Of a stretch of 16,069 bases of DNA, positions 1-8,266 are shown in pieces. The notes under the pieces were generated by a model. That model was not told the DNA's origin, did not search any database, and worked only from the letters and a program-made list of their open reading frames with translations. The position numbers and the translations under genes are program-made. The stretch is taken from NCBI GenBank assembly GCA_002362175.1, contig DETU01000034.1:1-16069 (forward strand). Reading direction: 5' to 3'. Numbering within the stretch: position 1 is the first letter of the stretch; each line of letters opens with the position of its first letter. The DNA comes from Ruminococcus sp. UBA3280. GTDB taxonomy: Bacteria > Bacillota > Clostridia > Oscillospirales > Ruminococcaceae.

Positions 1-55
1 GTCAGATAAAGTCTTTTTATAATATATAATTTTATTGAAAAAAATCATAAAAGTA

Positions 56-84
56 ATGACAAACAATAAAAAATGTGATATAAT
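56..84 (+). promoter_or_regulatory. Sigma-A promoter of the flippase-deoD operon
   Basis: The -35 is ATGACA at 56-61 (one mismatch to TTGACA), followed by a 17-bp spacer and a perfect TATAAT at 79-84. The -10 is preceded by TGTGA, which matches the Gram-positive TRTGn extended -10 element. Transcription would begin near 91, giving a leader of about 32 nt before the ATG at 123. No operator or riboswitch is visible in the leader. Confidence 0.75.
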
Positions 85-122
85 GAATTTGTATAACATA
101 ATTTTCCGGAGCGTGAATAAAA

Positions 123-1550
123 ATGAATAAATATAAAAAACTTGCGATGAACACCGTTATTTTCGCAATAGGAAATTTCGGTTCTAAAATTCTTGTAATT
201 CTACTCACACGTCTTTACACCAACAATATCAGTCCGGCAGACAGCAGTACAAAGGAACTTCTTGAAATAACCGCCAATTTCCTTCTGCCGATTTTTACGT
301 TTTCAATGTCCGAAGCCATGATAAGATACGGACTTGACCGTAAATACAAGAAAAAGGAAGTCTTTACAACAGCGACGTGCCTGAATCTCATAGGGCTTGC
401 ACTTATGTTTGTATTTGCTCCTCTGCTGAAACTCGTACCATTTCTTGACTTTATAGACGGTTATACAATACTTCTTCTCATATATGTATGTACTTCTGCA
501 CTGAGGGCGGTATGTTCACAGTTTGTACGTGCAAAGGGATTTGTCAAGCTGTTTTCGTTCGACGGGATACTTGCTACCCTTACCCTCTTCATATTCAATA
601 TATTCTTCATTTCAAAACTTCACTGGGGCGTTAAAGGTTTCATGCTCTCGGTAATATTCTCCGACTTATGTTCGGCGGTTTTTCTGTTCATTGTTGCAAA
701 CCTGAAAAAATATTTTTATATAGGATACTACAATAAAAAGCTTGCAAAAAGTATGATGAAATTTGCCGTTCCGCTTATTCCTACGGTAGTAATGTGGGTA
801 ATTACGGGATTCTCGGACAGGCTTTTCATACGCTATATGAAAAGCGATATAGTAACACTCGGGGAAAGTGCGGCAGGTATATACGGATATGCCTCAAAAG
901 TCCCGAATCTCATTTCAATGGTTTCTACTATTTTCTTTCAGGCATGGAATATGTCGGCGATTATGGAAAACGACTCAAAGGACAGGAGCAACTTCTATGA
1001 AAAAGTATACAATGCTTATGAAGCCATTCTGTTTATTGCGTCTGCACTTCTTATTGCAGGAGTAAAGATTGTATCGCCGTTTTTCGTAAGTACAAAAAAC
1101 TTTTCTGAATACGGAGAGGTATATAAATATACGCCTGTGCTTATTGTTGCGGTACTGTTCATGTGTCTTGACCAGTTCCTCAGCAGTATATACACTGCCA
1201 CTAAACACACAAAAAATTCATTCTGGACAAGTTTTGTTGCAAGTATGGCTAATATAGTTCTCAATTATTTTCTTATTCCCGTATGGGGCATACAGGGTGC
1301 TTCAATTTCAACATTCCTAAGTTATTACCTCTGTTTCTGGGCAAGAATAATTGACGCAAGATATTATATACCATTCAGATTCAACGGCATCAAGTCATCG
1401 ATAAATACAGTTATTCTTCTGATAATGTGTTATTTTATGATTGCACAGCCTGCATTTTACGGACTTTTTGTGTTTGTCTTGCTTGCATTCGTACTTGTAA
1501 ACAACTATCAGTCACTTATGATTACCGCACGGAAACTTTTGAGAAAATAA
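123..1550 (+). CDS. Polysaccharide/lipid flippase (MOP superfamily, Wzx/MurJ-like)
   Basis: This 475-aa polytopic membrane protein has about 12-14 hydrophobic segments separated by short basic loops, starting with an N-terminal helix after MNKYKK. Its length and segment pattern fit the polysaccharide-transport (PST/Wzx) branch of the multidrug/oligosaccharidyl-lipid/polysaccharide exporter superfamily. Supporting segments are the amphipathic stretch around SDRLFIRYM, the 'AAGIYGYASKVPNLI' region in the middle, and 'IYTATKHTKNSFW' in the second half, all of the kind seen in Wzx-like flippases. Such proteins flip undecaprenyl-linked sugars or other lipid-linked precursors across the cytoplasmic membrane; the substrate cannot be read from sequence. 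The start is ATG 123, with GGAG at 108-111. No glycosyltransferases are adjacent, so it is not embedded in a visible capsule cluster. It shares an operon with deoD, 18 nt downstream. A MurJ-type or sporulation SpoVB-like role is possible. Confidence 0.82.
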   Translation: MNKYKKLAMNTVIFAIGNFGSKILVILLTRLYTNNISPADSSTKELLEITANFLLPIFTFSMSEAMIRYGLDRKYKKKEVFTTATCLNLIGLALMFVFAPLLKLVPFLDFIDGYTILLLIYVCTSALRAVCSQFVRAKGFVKLFSFDGILATLTLFIFNIFFISKLHWGVKGFMLSVIFSDLCSAVFLFIVANLKKYFYIGYYNKKLAKSMMKFAVPLIPTVVMWVITGFSDRLFIRYMKSDIVTLGESAAGIYGYASKVPNLISMVSTIFFQAWNMSAIMENDSKDRSNFYEKVYNAYEAILFIASALLIAGVKIVSPFFVSTKNFSEYGEVYKYTPVLIVAVLFMCLDQFLSSIYTATKHTKNSFWTSFVASMANIVLNYFLIPVWGIQGASISTFLSYYLCFWARIIDARYYIPFRFNGIKSSINTVILLIMCYFMIAQPAFYGLFVFVLLAFVLVNNYQSLMITARKLLRK

Positions 1551-1568
1551 TAAAAAGGAGGATTCTTT

Positions 1569-2276
1569 ATGCCAACACCACACAATAATGCAAAAAAAGG
1601 TGATATTGCAGAAACAGTAATCATGCCCGGTGACCCACTGCGTGCAAAGTTCATCGCTGAAAACTATCTTGAAAATCCCGTCTGCTATAATGAAGTAAGA
1701 GGAATGTACGGCTATACGGGAACTTACAAGAATAAAAGGGTATCTGTTCAGGGGAGCGGAATGGGTATGCCGTCAATGGCTATATATTCGTGGGAACTTT
1801 TCAGCGAATACGAAGTGAAAAACATCATAAGAACAGGCACGGCAGGTGCGGTTTCCGACAATGTTAATCTCAGGGACATTATTATTGCCATGAGTGCAAG
1901 TACTAATTCCGCCTATGCCTCACAGTATAATCTTCCCGGAACTTATGCCCCCACTGCGTCTTGGGAACTTCTTTCAAATGCCGTAAAGGTTACGGAAAAC
2001 AAAGGAACTGATTTTCATGTGGGCAATATCTTTTCAAGTGATACTTTTTACGATGATGCCGACAGTCTCGCAAAATGGAAGAAAATGGGTGTACTCGGTA
2101 TAGAAATGGAAACAGCAGCACTTTATATGAACGCAGCAAGAGCAGGTAAAAATGCACTGTGTATACTCACCGTTTCAGACTGTCCGCTGAAAAATCTTTC
2201 AACTACCGCAGAAGAAAGACAGTCGGGTTTCCGTAACATGATGGAAATTGCTCTTGAAACGGCTGTAAGGATTTAA
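1569..2276 (+). CDS. deoD: Purine nucleoside phosphorylase, DeoD type
   Basis: The 235-aa product matches the usual length of hexameric DeoD-type phosphorylases, which split purine (deoxy)ribonucleosides with phosphate to the free base and (deoxy)ribose-1-phosphate in the cytosolic salvage pathway. Expected active-site residues are in place: H5, G21 and R25 in 'MPGDPLRAK', R44 in 'NEVRGM', R88 in 'IIRTGTAGAV' (phosphate binding), M180/E181 in 'GIEMET' (ribose binding), S203/D204 in 'TVSD' (purine contact and general acid) and R218 in 'EERQSGF'. D204 is the residue that in E. coli DeoD permits use of 6-amino purines such as adenosine, so broad specificity is expected. The start ATG follows a very strong AAAAGGAGG at 1553-1561, 18 nt after the flippase stop, so the two are co-transcribed. 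The pairing with a flippase has no obvious functional logic. Confidence 0.95.
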   Translation: MPTPHNNAKKGDIAETVIMPGDPLRAKFIAENYLENPVCYNEVRGMYGYTGTYKNKRVSVQGSGMGMPSMAIYSWELFSEYEVKNIIRTGTAGAVSDNVNLRDIIIAMSASTNSAYASQYNLPGTYAPTASWELLSNAVKVTENKGTDFHVGNIFSSDTFYDDADSLAKWKKMGVLGIEMETAALYMNAARAGKNALCILTVSDCPLKNLSTTAEERQSGFRNMMEIALETAVRI

Positions 2277-2311
2277 GACTATTTTAAGAAAAATACTATA
2301 TAATAATAATC

Positions 2312-2325
2312 GGATTAAGTAATCC
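2312..2325 (+). repeat. Small palindrome GGATTA-AG-TAATCC downstream of deoD
   Basis: GGATTA (2312-2317) and TAATCC (2320-2325) are perfectly complementary around a two-base centre. As RNA this would be a 5-bp stem with a 4-nt loop. The overlapping pair AATCGG (2308-2313) and CCGATT (2327-2332) gives an alternative stem. It sits between the deoD stop and the strong terminator, is not followed by a U-tract, and may simply be a 3'-end processing hairpin. Function unknown. Confidence 0.35.
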
Positions 2326-2364
2326 CCCGATTCCCCTTCTATAATATTTATTAATTTATTTTTG

Positions 2365-2397
2365 CCGTACTTCACAAAAGTACGGTTTTTTTATTTT
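2365..2397 (+). terminator. Rho-independent terminator of flippase-deoD operon
   Basis: A perfect 8-bp stem CCGTACTT (2365-2372) and AAGTACGG (2378-2385) encloses a CACAA loop and is followed by a run of seven T and then ATTTTT. It separates the operon from glyS. Confidence 0.9.
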
Positions 2398-2416
2398 TCT
2401 TGATAAATACGCAACA

Positions 2417-2431
2417 AATACAATTTGTATT
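2417..2431 (+). promoter_or_regulatory. 15-bp palindrome overlapping the glyS -35, operator candidate
   Basis: AATACAA (2417-2423), a central T, and TTGTATT (2425-2431) form a perfect inverted repeat. Its right end runs two bases into the -35 hexamer of the glyS promoter. The position would let a dimeric regulator block RNA polymerase, but the motif is AT-rich and no cognate regulator is identified. Confidence 0.4.
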
Positions 2432-2458
2432 GACAAAAATATAAATCTGTGATAAAAT
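2430..2458 (+). promoter_or_regulatory. Strong sigma-A promoter of glyS
   Basis: TTGACA at 2430-2435, a 17-bp spacer and TAAAAT at 2453-2458, with TGTGA immediately before the -10 (TRTGn element). Transcription should begin near 2465, giving a leader of roughly 69 nt. That is too short for a T-box, so glyS is not controlled by a visible tRNA-sensing riboswitch here. Confidence 0.85.
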
Positions 2459-2533
2459 TAACATATCATAAAAACAATGTGCCGTATTACTGAAAATAAT
2501 ACACGGACTGAAAATAAAGTGAGGTAAATAATA

Positions 2534-3940
2534 ATGCTAAAAAACAACGAAAAGGTTATGGACAAAATCGTTGACCTCTGTAAATCAAAGGGTTATGTAT
2601 ATCCCGGCTCTGAAATTTATGGCGGTCTTGCTAATACATGGGACTATGGTCCGCTTGGTGTTGAACTCAAGAACAACATTAAAAAAGCATGGCTTAAAAA
2701 ATTCGTTCAGGAAAACAAGTACAACGTAGGTCTTGACAGTGCAATTCTTATGAATCCGCAGACATGGGTTGCTTCAGGTCACATCGGCGGTTTCTCCGAC
2801 CCTCTTATGGACTGTAAGGAATGTAAGACACGTCACCGTGCCGACAATCTCATTGAGGACTTTGACGGCACTAACGTCGCAGGCTGGTCAAATGAGCAGA
2901 TGATGAATTACATCAATGAACATGAAATCCCCTGCCCGAACTGTCAGAAACATAACTTTACGGATATAAGACAGTTTAATCTTATGTTCAAGACTTTTCA
3001 GGGCGTTACCGAGGACAGTAAATCTGAACTTTATCTCCGTCCCGAAACAGCACAGGGTATATTTGTAAACTTTGCAAATATTCAGCGTACCACAAGAAAA
3101 AAAGTTCCTTTTGGTGTTGCACAGGTCGGAAAGTCTTTCAGAAACGAAATCACTCCCGGAAACTTTATCTTCCGTGTACGTGAGTTTGAACAGATGGAAC
3201 TTGAATTTTTCTGTAAACCCGGTACAGACCTTGAATGGTTCAGCTACTGGAGAAGCTACTGTAAAAACTTCCTGCTGAGTCTTGGTCTTAAAGAAGAAAA
3301 TATCCGTCTGCGTGACCACTCTCCCGAAGAACTCTGTTTTTACTCCAAAGCCACAACAGACTTTGAATACCTGTTCCCGTTCGGCTGGGGTGAACTTTGG
3401 GGCGTTGCCGACAGAACAGACTATGACCTTACACAGCATATCAAGACAAGCGGTAAGTCTCTCGAATACTTTGACCCCGAAACAAACGAGAAGTATATTC
3501 CGTATGTAATAGAGCCTTCTTTGGGCGTTGAAAGACTTTTCCTCTCAATCGTTACCGAAGCGTATGATGAAGAAGAACTTGTAAGTGTTGACAAGAACGG
3601 CAAGGAGAAAAAAGAAATCCGTACAGTTATGCATCTTCACCCCGCTCTTGCACCATATAAATGTGCAGTTCTCCCGCTTGTAAAGAAGCTTACGCCAAAG
3701 GCAGAAGAAGTATTTGAAATGCTTTCAAAGAAATTTATGGTTGATTTCGATGAAACGGGTACTATAGGAAAAAGATACCGCAGACAAGATGAAATAGGCA
3801 CACCGTTCTGCATAACATATGATTTTGATACTCTTGAAAAAGACAATTGTGTTACAGTCCGTGACCGTGACACAATGGAGCAGGAACGTGTTAATATAAA
3901 TGACCTTGTTGCTTACCTTGAGGAAAAAATTTCATTCTGA
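2534..3940 (+). CDS. glyS: Glycyl-tRNA synthetase (alpha2 dimer type)
   Basis: This class II synthetase charges tRNA-Gly with glycine using ATP in the cytosol. At 468 aa it is the single-chain dimeric type (called glyS or glyQS), not the alpha2beta2 GlyQ/GlyS enzyme. The N-terminus 'KSKGYVYPGSEIYGG' and 'TWDYGPLG' are diagnostic for the family. An insertion holds two CxxC pairs (C94/C97 and C134/C137), as in zinc-binding bacterial members. Motif 2 lies at about 202-225 with 'FRNEITPGNF' and 'FRVREFEQME', and motif 3 is 'EPSLGVERL' with R334. The C-terminal anticodon-binding domain runs from about 365 to the end ('LAPYKCAVLPL', 'RYRRQDEIGTPFCITYD'). The start ATG follows GAGG in 'AGTGAGGTAAATAATA'. 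It is monocistronic between two terminators. Confidence 0.97.
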   Translation: MLKNNEKVMDKIVDLCKSKGYVYPGSEIYGGLANTWDYGPLGVELKNNIKKAWLKKFVQENKYNVGLDSAILMNPQTWVASGHIGGFSDPLMDCKECKTRHRADNLIEDFDGTNVAGWSNEQMMNYINEHEIPCPNCQKHNFTDIRQFNLMFKTFQGVTEDSKSELYLRPETAQGIFVNFANIQRTTRKKVPFGVAQVGKSFRNEITPGNFIFRVREFEQMELEFFCKPGTDLEWFSYWRSYCKNFLLSLGLKEENIRLRDHSPEELCFYSKATTDFEYLFPFGWGELWGVADRTDYDLTQHIKTSGKSLEYFDPETNEKYIPYVIEPSLGVERLFLSIVTEAYDEEELVSVDKNGKEKKEIRTVMHLHPALAPYKCAVLPLVKKLTPKAEEVFEMLSKKFMVDFDETGTIGKRYRRQDEIGTPFCITYDFDTLEKDNCVTVRDRDTMEQERVNINDLVAYLEEKISF

Positions 3941-3950
3941 AAATATTATA

Positions 3951-3974
3951 GGGACGGTTTTATTCCGTCCCTTT
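3951..3974 (+). terminator. Rho-independent terminator of glyS
   Basis: GGGACGG (3951-3957), loop TTTTATT and CCGTCCC (3965-3971) form a perfect 7-bp GC-rich stem starting 10 nt after the glyS stop. The T-tract is short (TTT, then AAAATTAATCTTTTT), so some read-through is plausible. Confidence 0.8.
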
Positions 3975-3983
3975 AAAATTAAT

Positions 3984-4028
3984 CTTTTTCGGAAAATCAG
4001 AATTTTCCGCTTTATTTTTCCGAAAAAG
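3984..4028 (+). repeat. 13-bp perfect inverted repeat with a nested 7-bp hairpin
   Basis: CTTTTTCGGAAAA (3984-3996) is exactly complementary to TTTTCCGAAAAAG (4016-4028). Nested inside, GGAAAAT (3991-3997) can pair with ATTTTCC (4002-4008), so the two stems are mutually exclusive. The right arm overlaps the spacer of the next promoter. It could act as DNA (an operator) or, on glyS read-through RNA, as alternative hairpins. Confidence 0.6.
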
Positions 4029-4039
4029 TGTAGTATAAT
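4011..4039 (+). promoter_or_regulatory. Probable promoter of the activase-HgdB-like-psd operon
   Basis: A perfect TATAAT lies at 4034-4039, with only a weak -35 (TTTATT at 4011-4016) at 17-bp spacing. Most of the spacer is occupied by the right arm of the inverted repeat at 3984-4028. A weak -35 overlapped by a palindrome suggests regulated rather than constitutive transcription. The leader would be about 30 nt. Confidence 0.6.
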
Positions 4040-4074
4040 AAAACAAAGGGATATTTGAGAATGGAGAATGTGTA

Positions 4075-7005
4075 ATGAATAAAAAACTCTCTCTTGGTAT
4101 AGACGTAGGTTCTACAACCGTAAAAACCGTCATATCCGATTCGGACGGAAATATAATTTATTCAAAATATCAGCGTCATCTTTCAAAGGTAAAGGAAACC
4201 GTTACAGACCAGCTTAAAATTATTCAGGCTGATTATCCTGACGATACTTTTACCGTATGTATAACAGGCTCGGCAGGTCTCGGACTTGCCAATTCTGCTG
4301 AGATTCCTTTTGTTCAGGAAGTTCACGCCGCTTTTCTCGCAGTAAAGAAAAAATACCCCGACGCTGATTCAGTTATTGAACTGGGCGGTGAGGACGCTAA
4401 AATAATTTTTCTTACCGGCGGAGTTGAACAGCGTATGAACGGCTCATGTGCGGGCGGTACGGGTGCGTTTATTGACCAGATGTCTACCCTGCTCGGAATT
4501 ACGGCAGACGAACTGGACAAGCTTTCACTGCGTTCACAGAAAATCTATCCGATTGCTTCACGCTGCGGAGTATTCGCAAAGTCAGACATACAGCCCCTGC
4601 TCAATCAGGGGGCAAGGCGTGAGGACATAGCCGCAAGTATCTTTCAGGCAGTTGTTGACCAGACAGTTTCGGGACTTGCTCAGGGTCGTTCAATAGAAGG
4701 AAAAGTCCTTTTTCTCGGTGGTCCTCTTTTCTTCCTGAAGGGTCTGAAAAACGCATTTGTCCGCACTCTCGGTCTTGATGAAGAAAATGCACTTTTCCCC
4801 GAAGAAGCTCCTGTTTTTGTTGCGTATGGCTGTTCACTCTATTCGTCAACTTCCGACGACGTTTTCAGAGCAGATGAAATTATCAGAAAAATCAGCAATG
4901 CAAGAACTTCCGACGGCATTGTTACAGGTCAGCCGCTCTTTGCGTCACAGGCAGAATATGATGAATTTATAGACCGTCACAAAAAATATGACCTTGCATA
5001 TGCCGATATACGTAAATACAAAGGCGATGCCTATCTTGGTATTGATGCAGGTTCTACAACCACCAAACTCGTACTTATAACCGACGACGGAAAAATACTT
5101 TATCATCACTATTCCTCAAATATGGGACAGCCACTTGATAAAATCGCAGACCAGATAAAAAGAATATATCAGGAAATGAATCCCGATATTACAATAAAAG
5201 GTTCTGCTGTAACCGGTTACGGCGAGGATTTGATAAAATCAGGTCTTTCAGTAGACTTCGGCATTGTCGAAACGGTCGCCCACTTCAAAGCCGCTTCATA
5301 TTTCTGTCCTGATGTTGACTTCATTATAGATATAGGCGGTCAGGATATAAAATGTTTCAAGATAAAAAACAAGAGTATTGACAGTATTATGCTAAATGAA
5401 GCCTGTTCTTCGGGTTGCGGTTCTTTTATTCAGACTTTTGCTATGGCTCTCGGCTACGATATTTCCGAATTTTCCCAGCTCGGACTTTTTGCACAGCACC
5501 CCGTTGATTTGGGGTCACGCTGTACGGTATTCATGAACAGCTCCGTAAAACAGGCACAGAAAGACGGTGCAACGGTTGAGGATATTTCCGCAGGTCTTTC
5601 AATGTCCATTATCAAGAACGCTATCTATAAAGTTATCCGTGCAAATTCTCCCGACGAACTCGGTAAAAATATTGTTGTTCAGGGTGGCACTTTCCTTAAT
5701 GATGCAGTTTTACGTTCATTTGAAAAGGAAATAGGCAGAAATGTTATACGTCCGTCAATTTCGGGACTTATGGGAGCTTTCGGCTGTGCATTGTATGCTA
5801 AGGAAAAATCTGCTTCTGAAAAATCGTCTCTTATATCGGAAGATGACCTTGATTCATTCGCCTATACATCACGTTCCGCACAGTGCGGAGGCTGTACGGC
5901 ACACTGTCAGCTTAATATTATAAATTTCGGAAAGGGTCGCAGATTTATTTCCGGAAACCGCTGTGAAAAGGGCGGAGGAATTTCAAAAAGAAATACCATT
6001 CCCAATCTTTACGAATACAAGTATACAAGTATAGTAAATACTGTTAAAAGACATCAGCCCAAGCGTCCCGTCGGAACAGTCGGTTTACCGCTTGCCCTCG
6101 GATTCTATGAACAGCTTCCTTTCTGGCATATGCTCTTCACTGAACTCGGTTTCAGGGTTATTGTTTCCGACGAAAGTTCAAGAGGTATGTACTATCTCGG
6201 ACAGCACACAATTCCCTCTGATACCGTTTGTTATCCTGCTAAGCTTACTCACGGTCATATTGAAAACCTTCTTGACAAAGGGGTTGACTTTATCTTCTAC
6301 CCATGTATGAGTTATAACATAGATGAGGGACAGAGTGACAATCATTTCAACTGTCCTGTCGTTGCTTACTATCCGGAGTTGCTTCTTGCCAATAATCCCC
6401 GACTTAATGAAAATAGTTTCATTCACCCTTATCTTGACCTCAATATAAAAAAGAATATTGTAAAAGTACTGAAAAGTTCACTGAAAGGTTACAATCTGAG
6501 GTGCAGGATTCCCGAAGCACTTGAAAAGGCATACAAGGCTATGGAGCGTTATAACAGTGATATTGCCTCAAAGGCTGAAAGCATAATCCGTCAGGCACGT
6601 GCGGAAAAGAAAAAAATTATAGTCCTCGCAGGCAGACCGTATCACATAGACAAGGAAATCAATCACGGCATACATAAACTGATTACAAGTCTCGGAATGG
6701 CTGTAATCACAGAGGACAGTGTTTCCGCCCTTGCAGATACACCTAAACTTAACGTACTTAACCAATGGACTTATCATTCAAGACTTTACCGTGCCGCACA
6801 GTATGTGACGACACAGCCCGATATGCAGTTGATTCAGCTTGTTTCATTCGGGTGCGGAATAGATTCCGTTACAGGAGATGAAGTGAGAAATATTCTTGAA
6901 AGTCAGGGGAAACTCTATACACAGCTTAAAATTGACGAAATCAATAATCTCGGTGCGGCAAAAATAAGATTGAGAAGTCTTGTTGCCGCAATGGAACAAA
7001 AGTGA
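4075..7005 (+). CDS. Twin-domain 2-hydroxyacyl-CoA dehydratase activase-like ATPase
   Basis: This 976-aa ASKHA-fold protein has two BcrAD/BadFG (HgdC-like) activase domains in tandem plus a C-terminal DUF2229-like region. Domain 1 (about 5-265) has 'GIDVGSTTVK', 'GGEDAKI' and Cys ligands C125 ('NGSCAGGTG') and C164 ('SRCGVFAKS'). Domain 2 (about 320-585) has 'GIDAGSTTTK', 'IGGQDIKC', C444/C448 ('ACSSGCGSF') and C483 ('SRCTVFM'). In HgdC-type activases the equivalent cysteines of two subunits hold one [4Fe-4S] cluster, and ATP hydrolysis drives low-potential electron transfer. A conserved-looking Cys knuckle follows (C604, C607, C611, C630). The C-terminal part contains 'GLPLALGFYEQLPFWHML', 'PSDTVCYPAKLTHGH' and 'LAGRPYHIDKEINHG'. 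The start ATG has GGAG 8 nt upstream. In many clostridia this protein and the downstream gene are a single chain of about 1400 aa. The real substrate is unknown. Confidence 0.88.
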   Translation: MNKKLSLGIDVGSTTVKTVISDSDGNIIYSKYQRHLSKVKETVTDQLKIIQADYPDDTFTVCITGSAGLGLANSAEIPFVQEVHAAFLAVKKKYPDADSVIELGGEDAKIIFLTGGVEQRMNGSCAGGTGAFIDQMSTLLGITADELDKLSLRSQKIYPIASRCGVFAKSDIQPLLNQGARREDIAASIFQAVVDQTVSGLAQGRSIEGKVLFLGGPLFFLKGLKNAFVRTLGLDEENALFPEEAPVFVAYGCSLYSSTSDDVFRADEIIRKISNARTSDGIVTGQPLFASQAEYDEFIDRHKKYDLAYADIRKYKGDAYLGIDAGSTTTKLVLITDDGKILYHHYSSNMGQPLDKIADQIKRIYQEMNPDITIKGSAVTGYGEDLIKSGLSVDFGIVETVAHFKAASYFCPDVDFIIDIGGQDIKCFKIKNKSIDSIMLNEACSSGCGSFIQTFAMALGYDISEFSQLGLFAQHPVDLGSRCTVFMNSSVKQAQKDGATVEDISAGLSMSIIKNAIYKVIRANSPDELGKNIVVQGGTFLNDAVLRSFEKEIGRNVIRPSISGLMGAFGCALYAKEKSASEKSSLISEDDLDSFAYTSRSAQCGGCTAHCQLNIINFGKGRRFISGNRCEKGGGISKRNTIPNLYEYKYTSIVNTVKRHQPKRPVGTVGLPLALGFYEQLPFWHMLFTELGFRVIVSDESSRGMYYLGQHTIPSDTVCYPAKLTHGHIENLLDKGVDFIFYPCMSYNIDEGQSDNHFNCPVVAYYPELLLANNPRLNENSFIHPYLDLNIKKNIVKVLKSSLKGYNLRCRIPEALEKAYKAMERYNSDIASKAESIIRQARAEKKKIIVLAGRPYHIDKEINHGIHKLITSLGMAVITEDSVSALADTPKLNVLNQWTYHSRLYRAAQYVTTQPDMQLIQLVSFGCGIDSVTGDEVRNILESQGKLYTQLKIDEINNLGAAKIRLRSLVAAMEQK

Positions 7006-7030
7006 CTTATATTGAATACGGAGGTATAAT

Positions 7031-8260
7031 ATGTCTGAATATGCTAAATTTACTGAGGATATGATAAAAACGCATACTATTCTTGTTCCGAATATGCTTC
7101 CGATACACTTTAAGCTTATTATAAGTATATTTGAAGCTGAAGGCTATAAAATGGAACTTTTACAAAACAGTTCACGTTCTGTCGTGGACGAAGGGCTTAA
7201 AAACGTCCATAATGATGCGTGTTATCCTGCTCTTCTTGTTATAGGACAGTTTATGGACGCTCTTAAAAGCGGAAAATATGACCTTGACAAAACCGCACTT
7301 ATGATAACACAAACGGGCGGAGGCTGTCGTGCTTCAAATTATATTCATCTTCTTAGAAAGGCAATTGATAAGAACTATCCGCAGATTCCCGTTGTATCGC
7401 TTAATTTCAGCGGTCTTGAAAAGGACAGTGCCTTTAAAATAACACCTGTCATGTTCCTCAAACTGTTCTATGCCGTTCTTTACGGCGACCTGCTTATGAC
7501 CTGCTACAATAAATGTCGTACTTATGAAGTCAATAAGGGACAGGCTAAAAAAGTTCTTGACAAATGGCAGAAAAGACTTGGAAATATGTTCCGTAAAAAA
7601 AGTAATTTTTATCTTCGATTGAGCAGGATAAGCAACGATATTCTTGATGATTTTGCAGAAATACCATTAATCCGTGAAAAGAAAATCCGTGTCGGAATAG
7701 TCGGGGAAATCTATGTTAAATATTCTCCGCTTGCAAATAATCATCTTGAGGATTTTCTTATCTCGGAAGGCTGTGAACCTGTTGTTCCGTCACTGCTTGA
7801 ATTTGTAATGTACTGTGCGGCAGGAACTTTTAACGACGCTAAAATATACAACAATTCGAACACTCAGTCCCGTATTTACAGATTAGGATATGAATTGATG
7901 TATCATCAACAGAAAAAACTTATTTCAATTATGAAAAAACAGGGAAGCTTTGAGCCTTTCCACGATTTTGAACATCTCAGAAAACTTGCCGACAAATATA
8001 TAAATCAGGGTGTTGTAATGGGAGAAGGCTGGCTTATTCCTGCTGAAATGGCTGCCCTTGTACAGTCGGGAGTTGACAATATAATCTGCACACAGCCTTT
8101 TGGTTGTCTGCCCAATCATATAGTTGCAAAAGGTATGTCACGTGCCATAAAGCAGGATAATCCCGACGCAAATATAGTTGCAATTGATTATGACGCAGGT
8201 GCAACCCGTGTCAATCAGGAAAATCGTATAAAACTTATGCTCGCTAATGCACGCAGGTAA
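7031..8260 (+). CDS. HgdB/double-cubane-like 2-hydroxyacyl-CoA dehydratase component
   Basis: The 409-aa product resembles the dehydratase-type iron-sulfur subunit that accepts electrons from an activase. It matches the part that, in large clostridial activase proteins, is fused to the C-terminus. Visible motifs are 'HFKLIISIFEAEGY' near the N-terminus, 'NDACYPALLVIGQ' (C64), 'TQTGGGCRASNY' (C99), 'YNKCRTYE' (C158, C162), 'GEGWLIPAEM' and the signature 'CTQPFGCLPNHIVAKG' (C353, C359). Several of these cysteines are candidate cluster ligands. The start ATG at 7031 is preceded by a good ACGGAGG, 25 nt after the activase stop, so this is a real separate gene and not a frameshift remnant. It is probably the activase's redox partner. 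The substrate is not known; a true 2-hydroxyglutaryl-CoA dehydratase would need a second (HgdA-like) subunit and CoA transferase genes, which are absent. Confidence 0.85.
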   Translation: MSEYAKFTEDMIKTHTILVPNMLPIHFKLIISIFEAEGYKMELLQNSSRSVVDEGLKNVHNDACYPALLVIGQFMDALKSGKYDLDKTALMITQTGGGCRASNYIHLLRKAIDKNYPQIPVVSLNFSGLEKDSAFKITPVMFLKLFYAVLYGDLLMTCYNKCRTYEVNKGQAKKVLDKWQKRLGNMFRKKSNFYLRLSRISNDILDDFAEIPLIREKKIRVGIVGEIYVKYSPLANNHLEDFLISEGCEPVVPSLLEFVMYCAAGTFNDAKIYNNSNTQSRIYRLGYELMYHQQKKLISIMKKQGSFEPFHDFEHLRKLADKYINQGVVMGEGWLIPAEMAALVQSGVDNIICTQPFGCLPNHIVAKGMSRAIKQDNPDANIVAIDYDAGATRVNQENRIKLMLANARR

Positions 8261-8266
8261 TTTATT

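Noticed and set aside
1..122. Purine riboswitch or other leader element ahead of the flippase-deoD operon
   Set aside because: The leader is about 32 nt and AT-rich with no conserved aptamer sequence.
2459..2533. T-box riboswitch upstream of glyS
   Set aside because: The distance from promoter to start is only about 75 nt and no specifier stem or antiterminator/terminator pair is visible.
2888..3439. 183-aa open frame antisense to glyS
   Set aside because: It lies wholly opposite a well-supported glycyl-tRNA synthetase gene and has no recognisable domain; this is a codon-bias shadow.
7005..7031. Frameshift breaking a single fused activase-HgdB-like gene
   Set aside because: The downstream gene has its own ATG and a good ACGGAGG site, and both proteins have complete-looking ends, so the split looks genuine.
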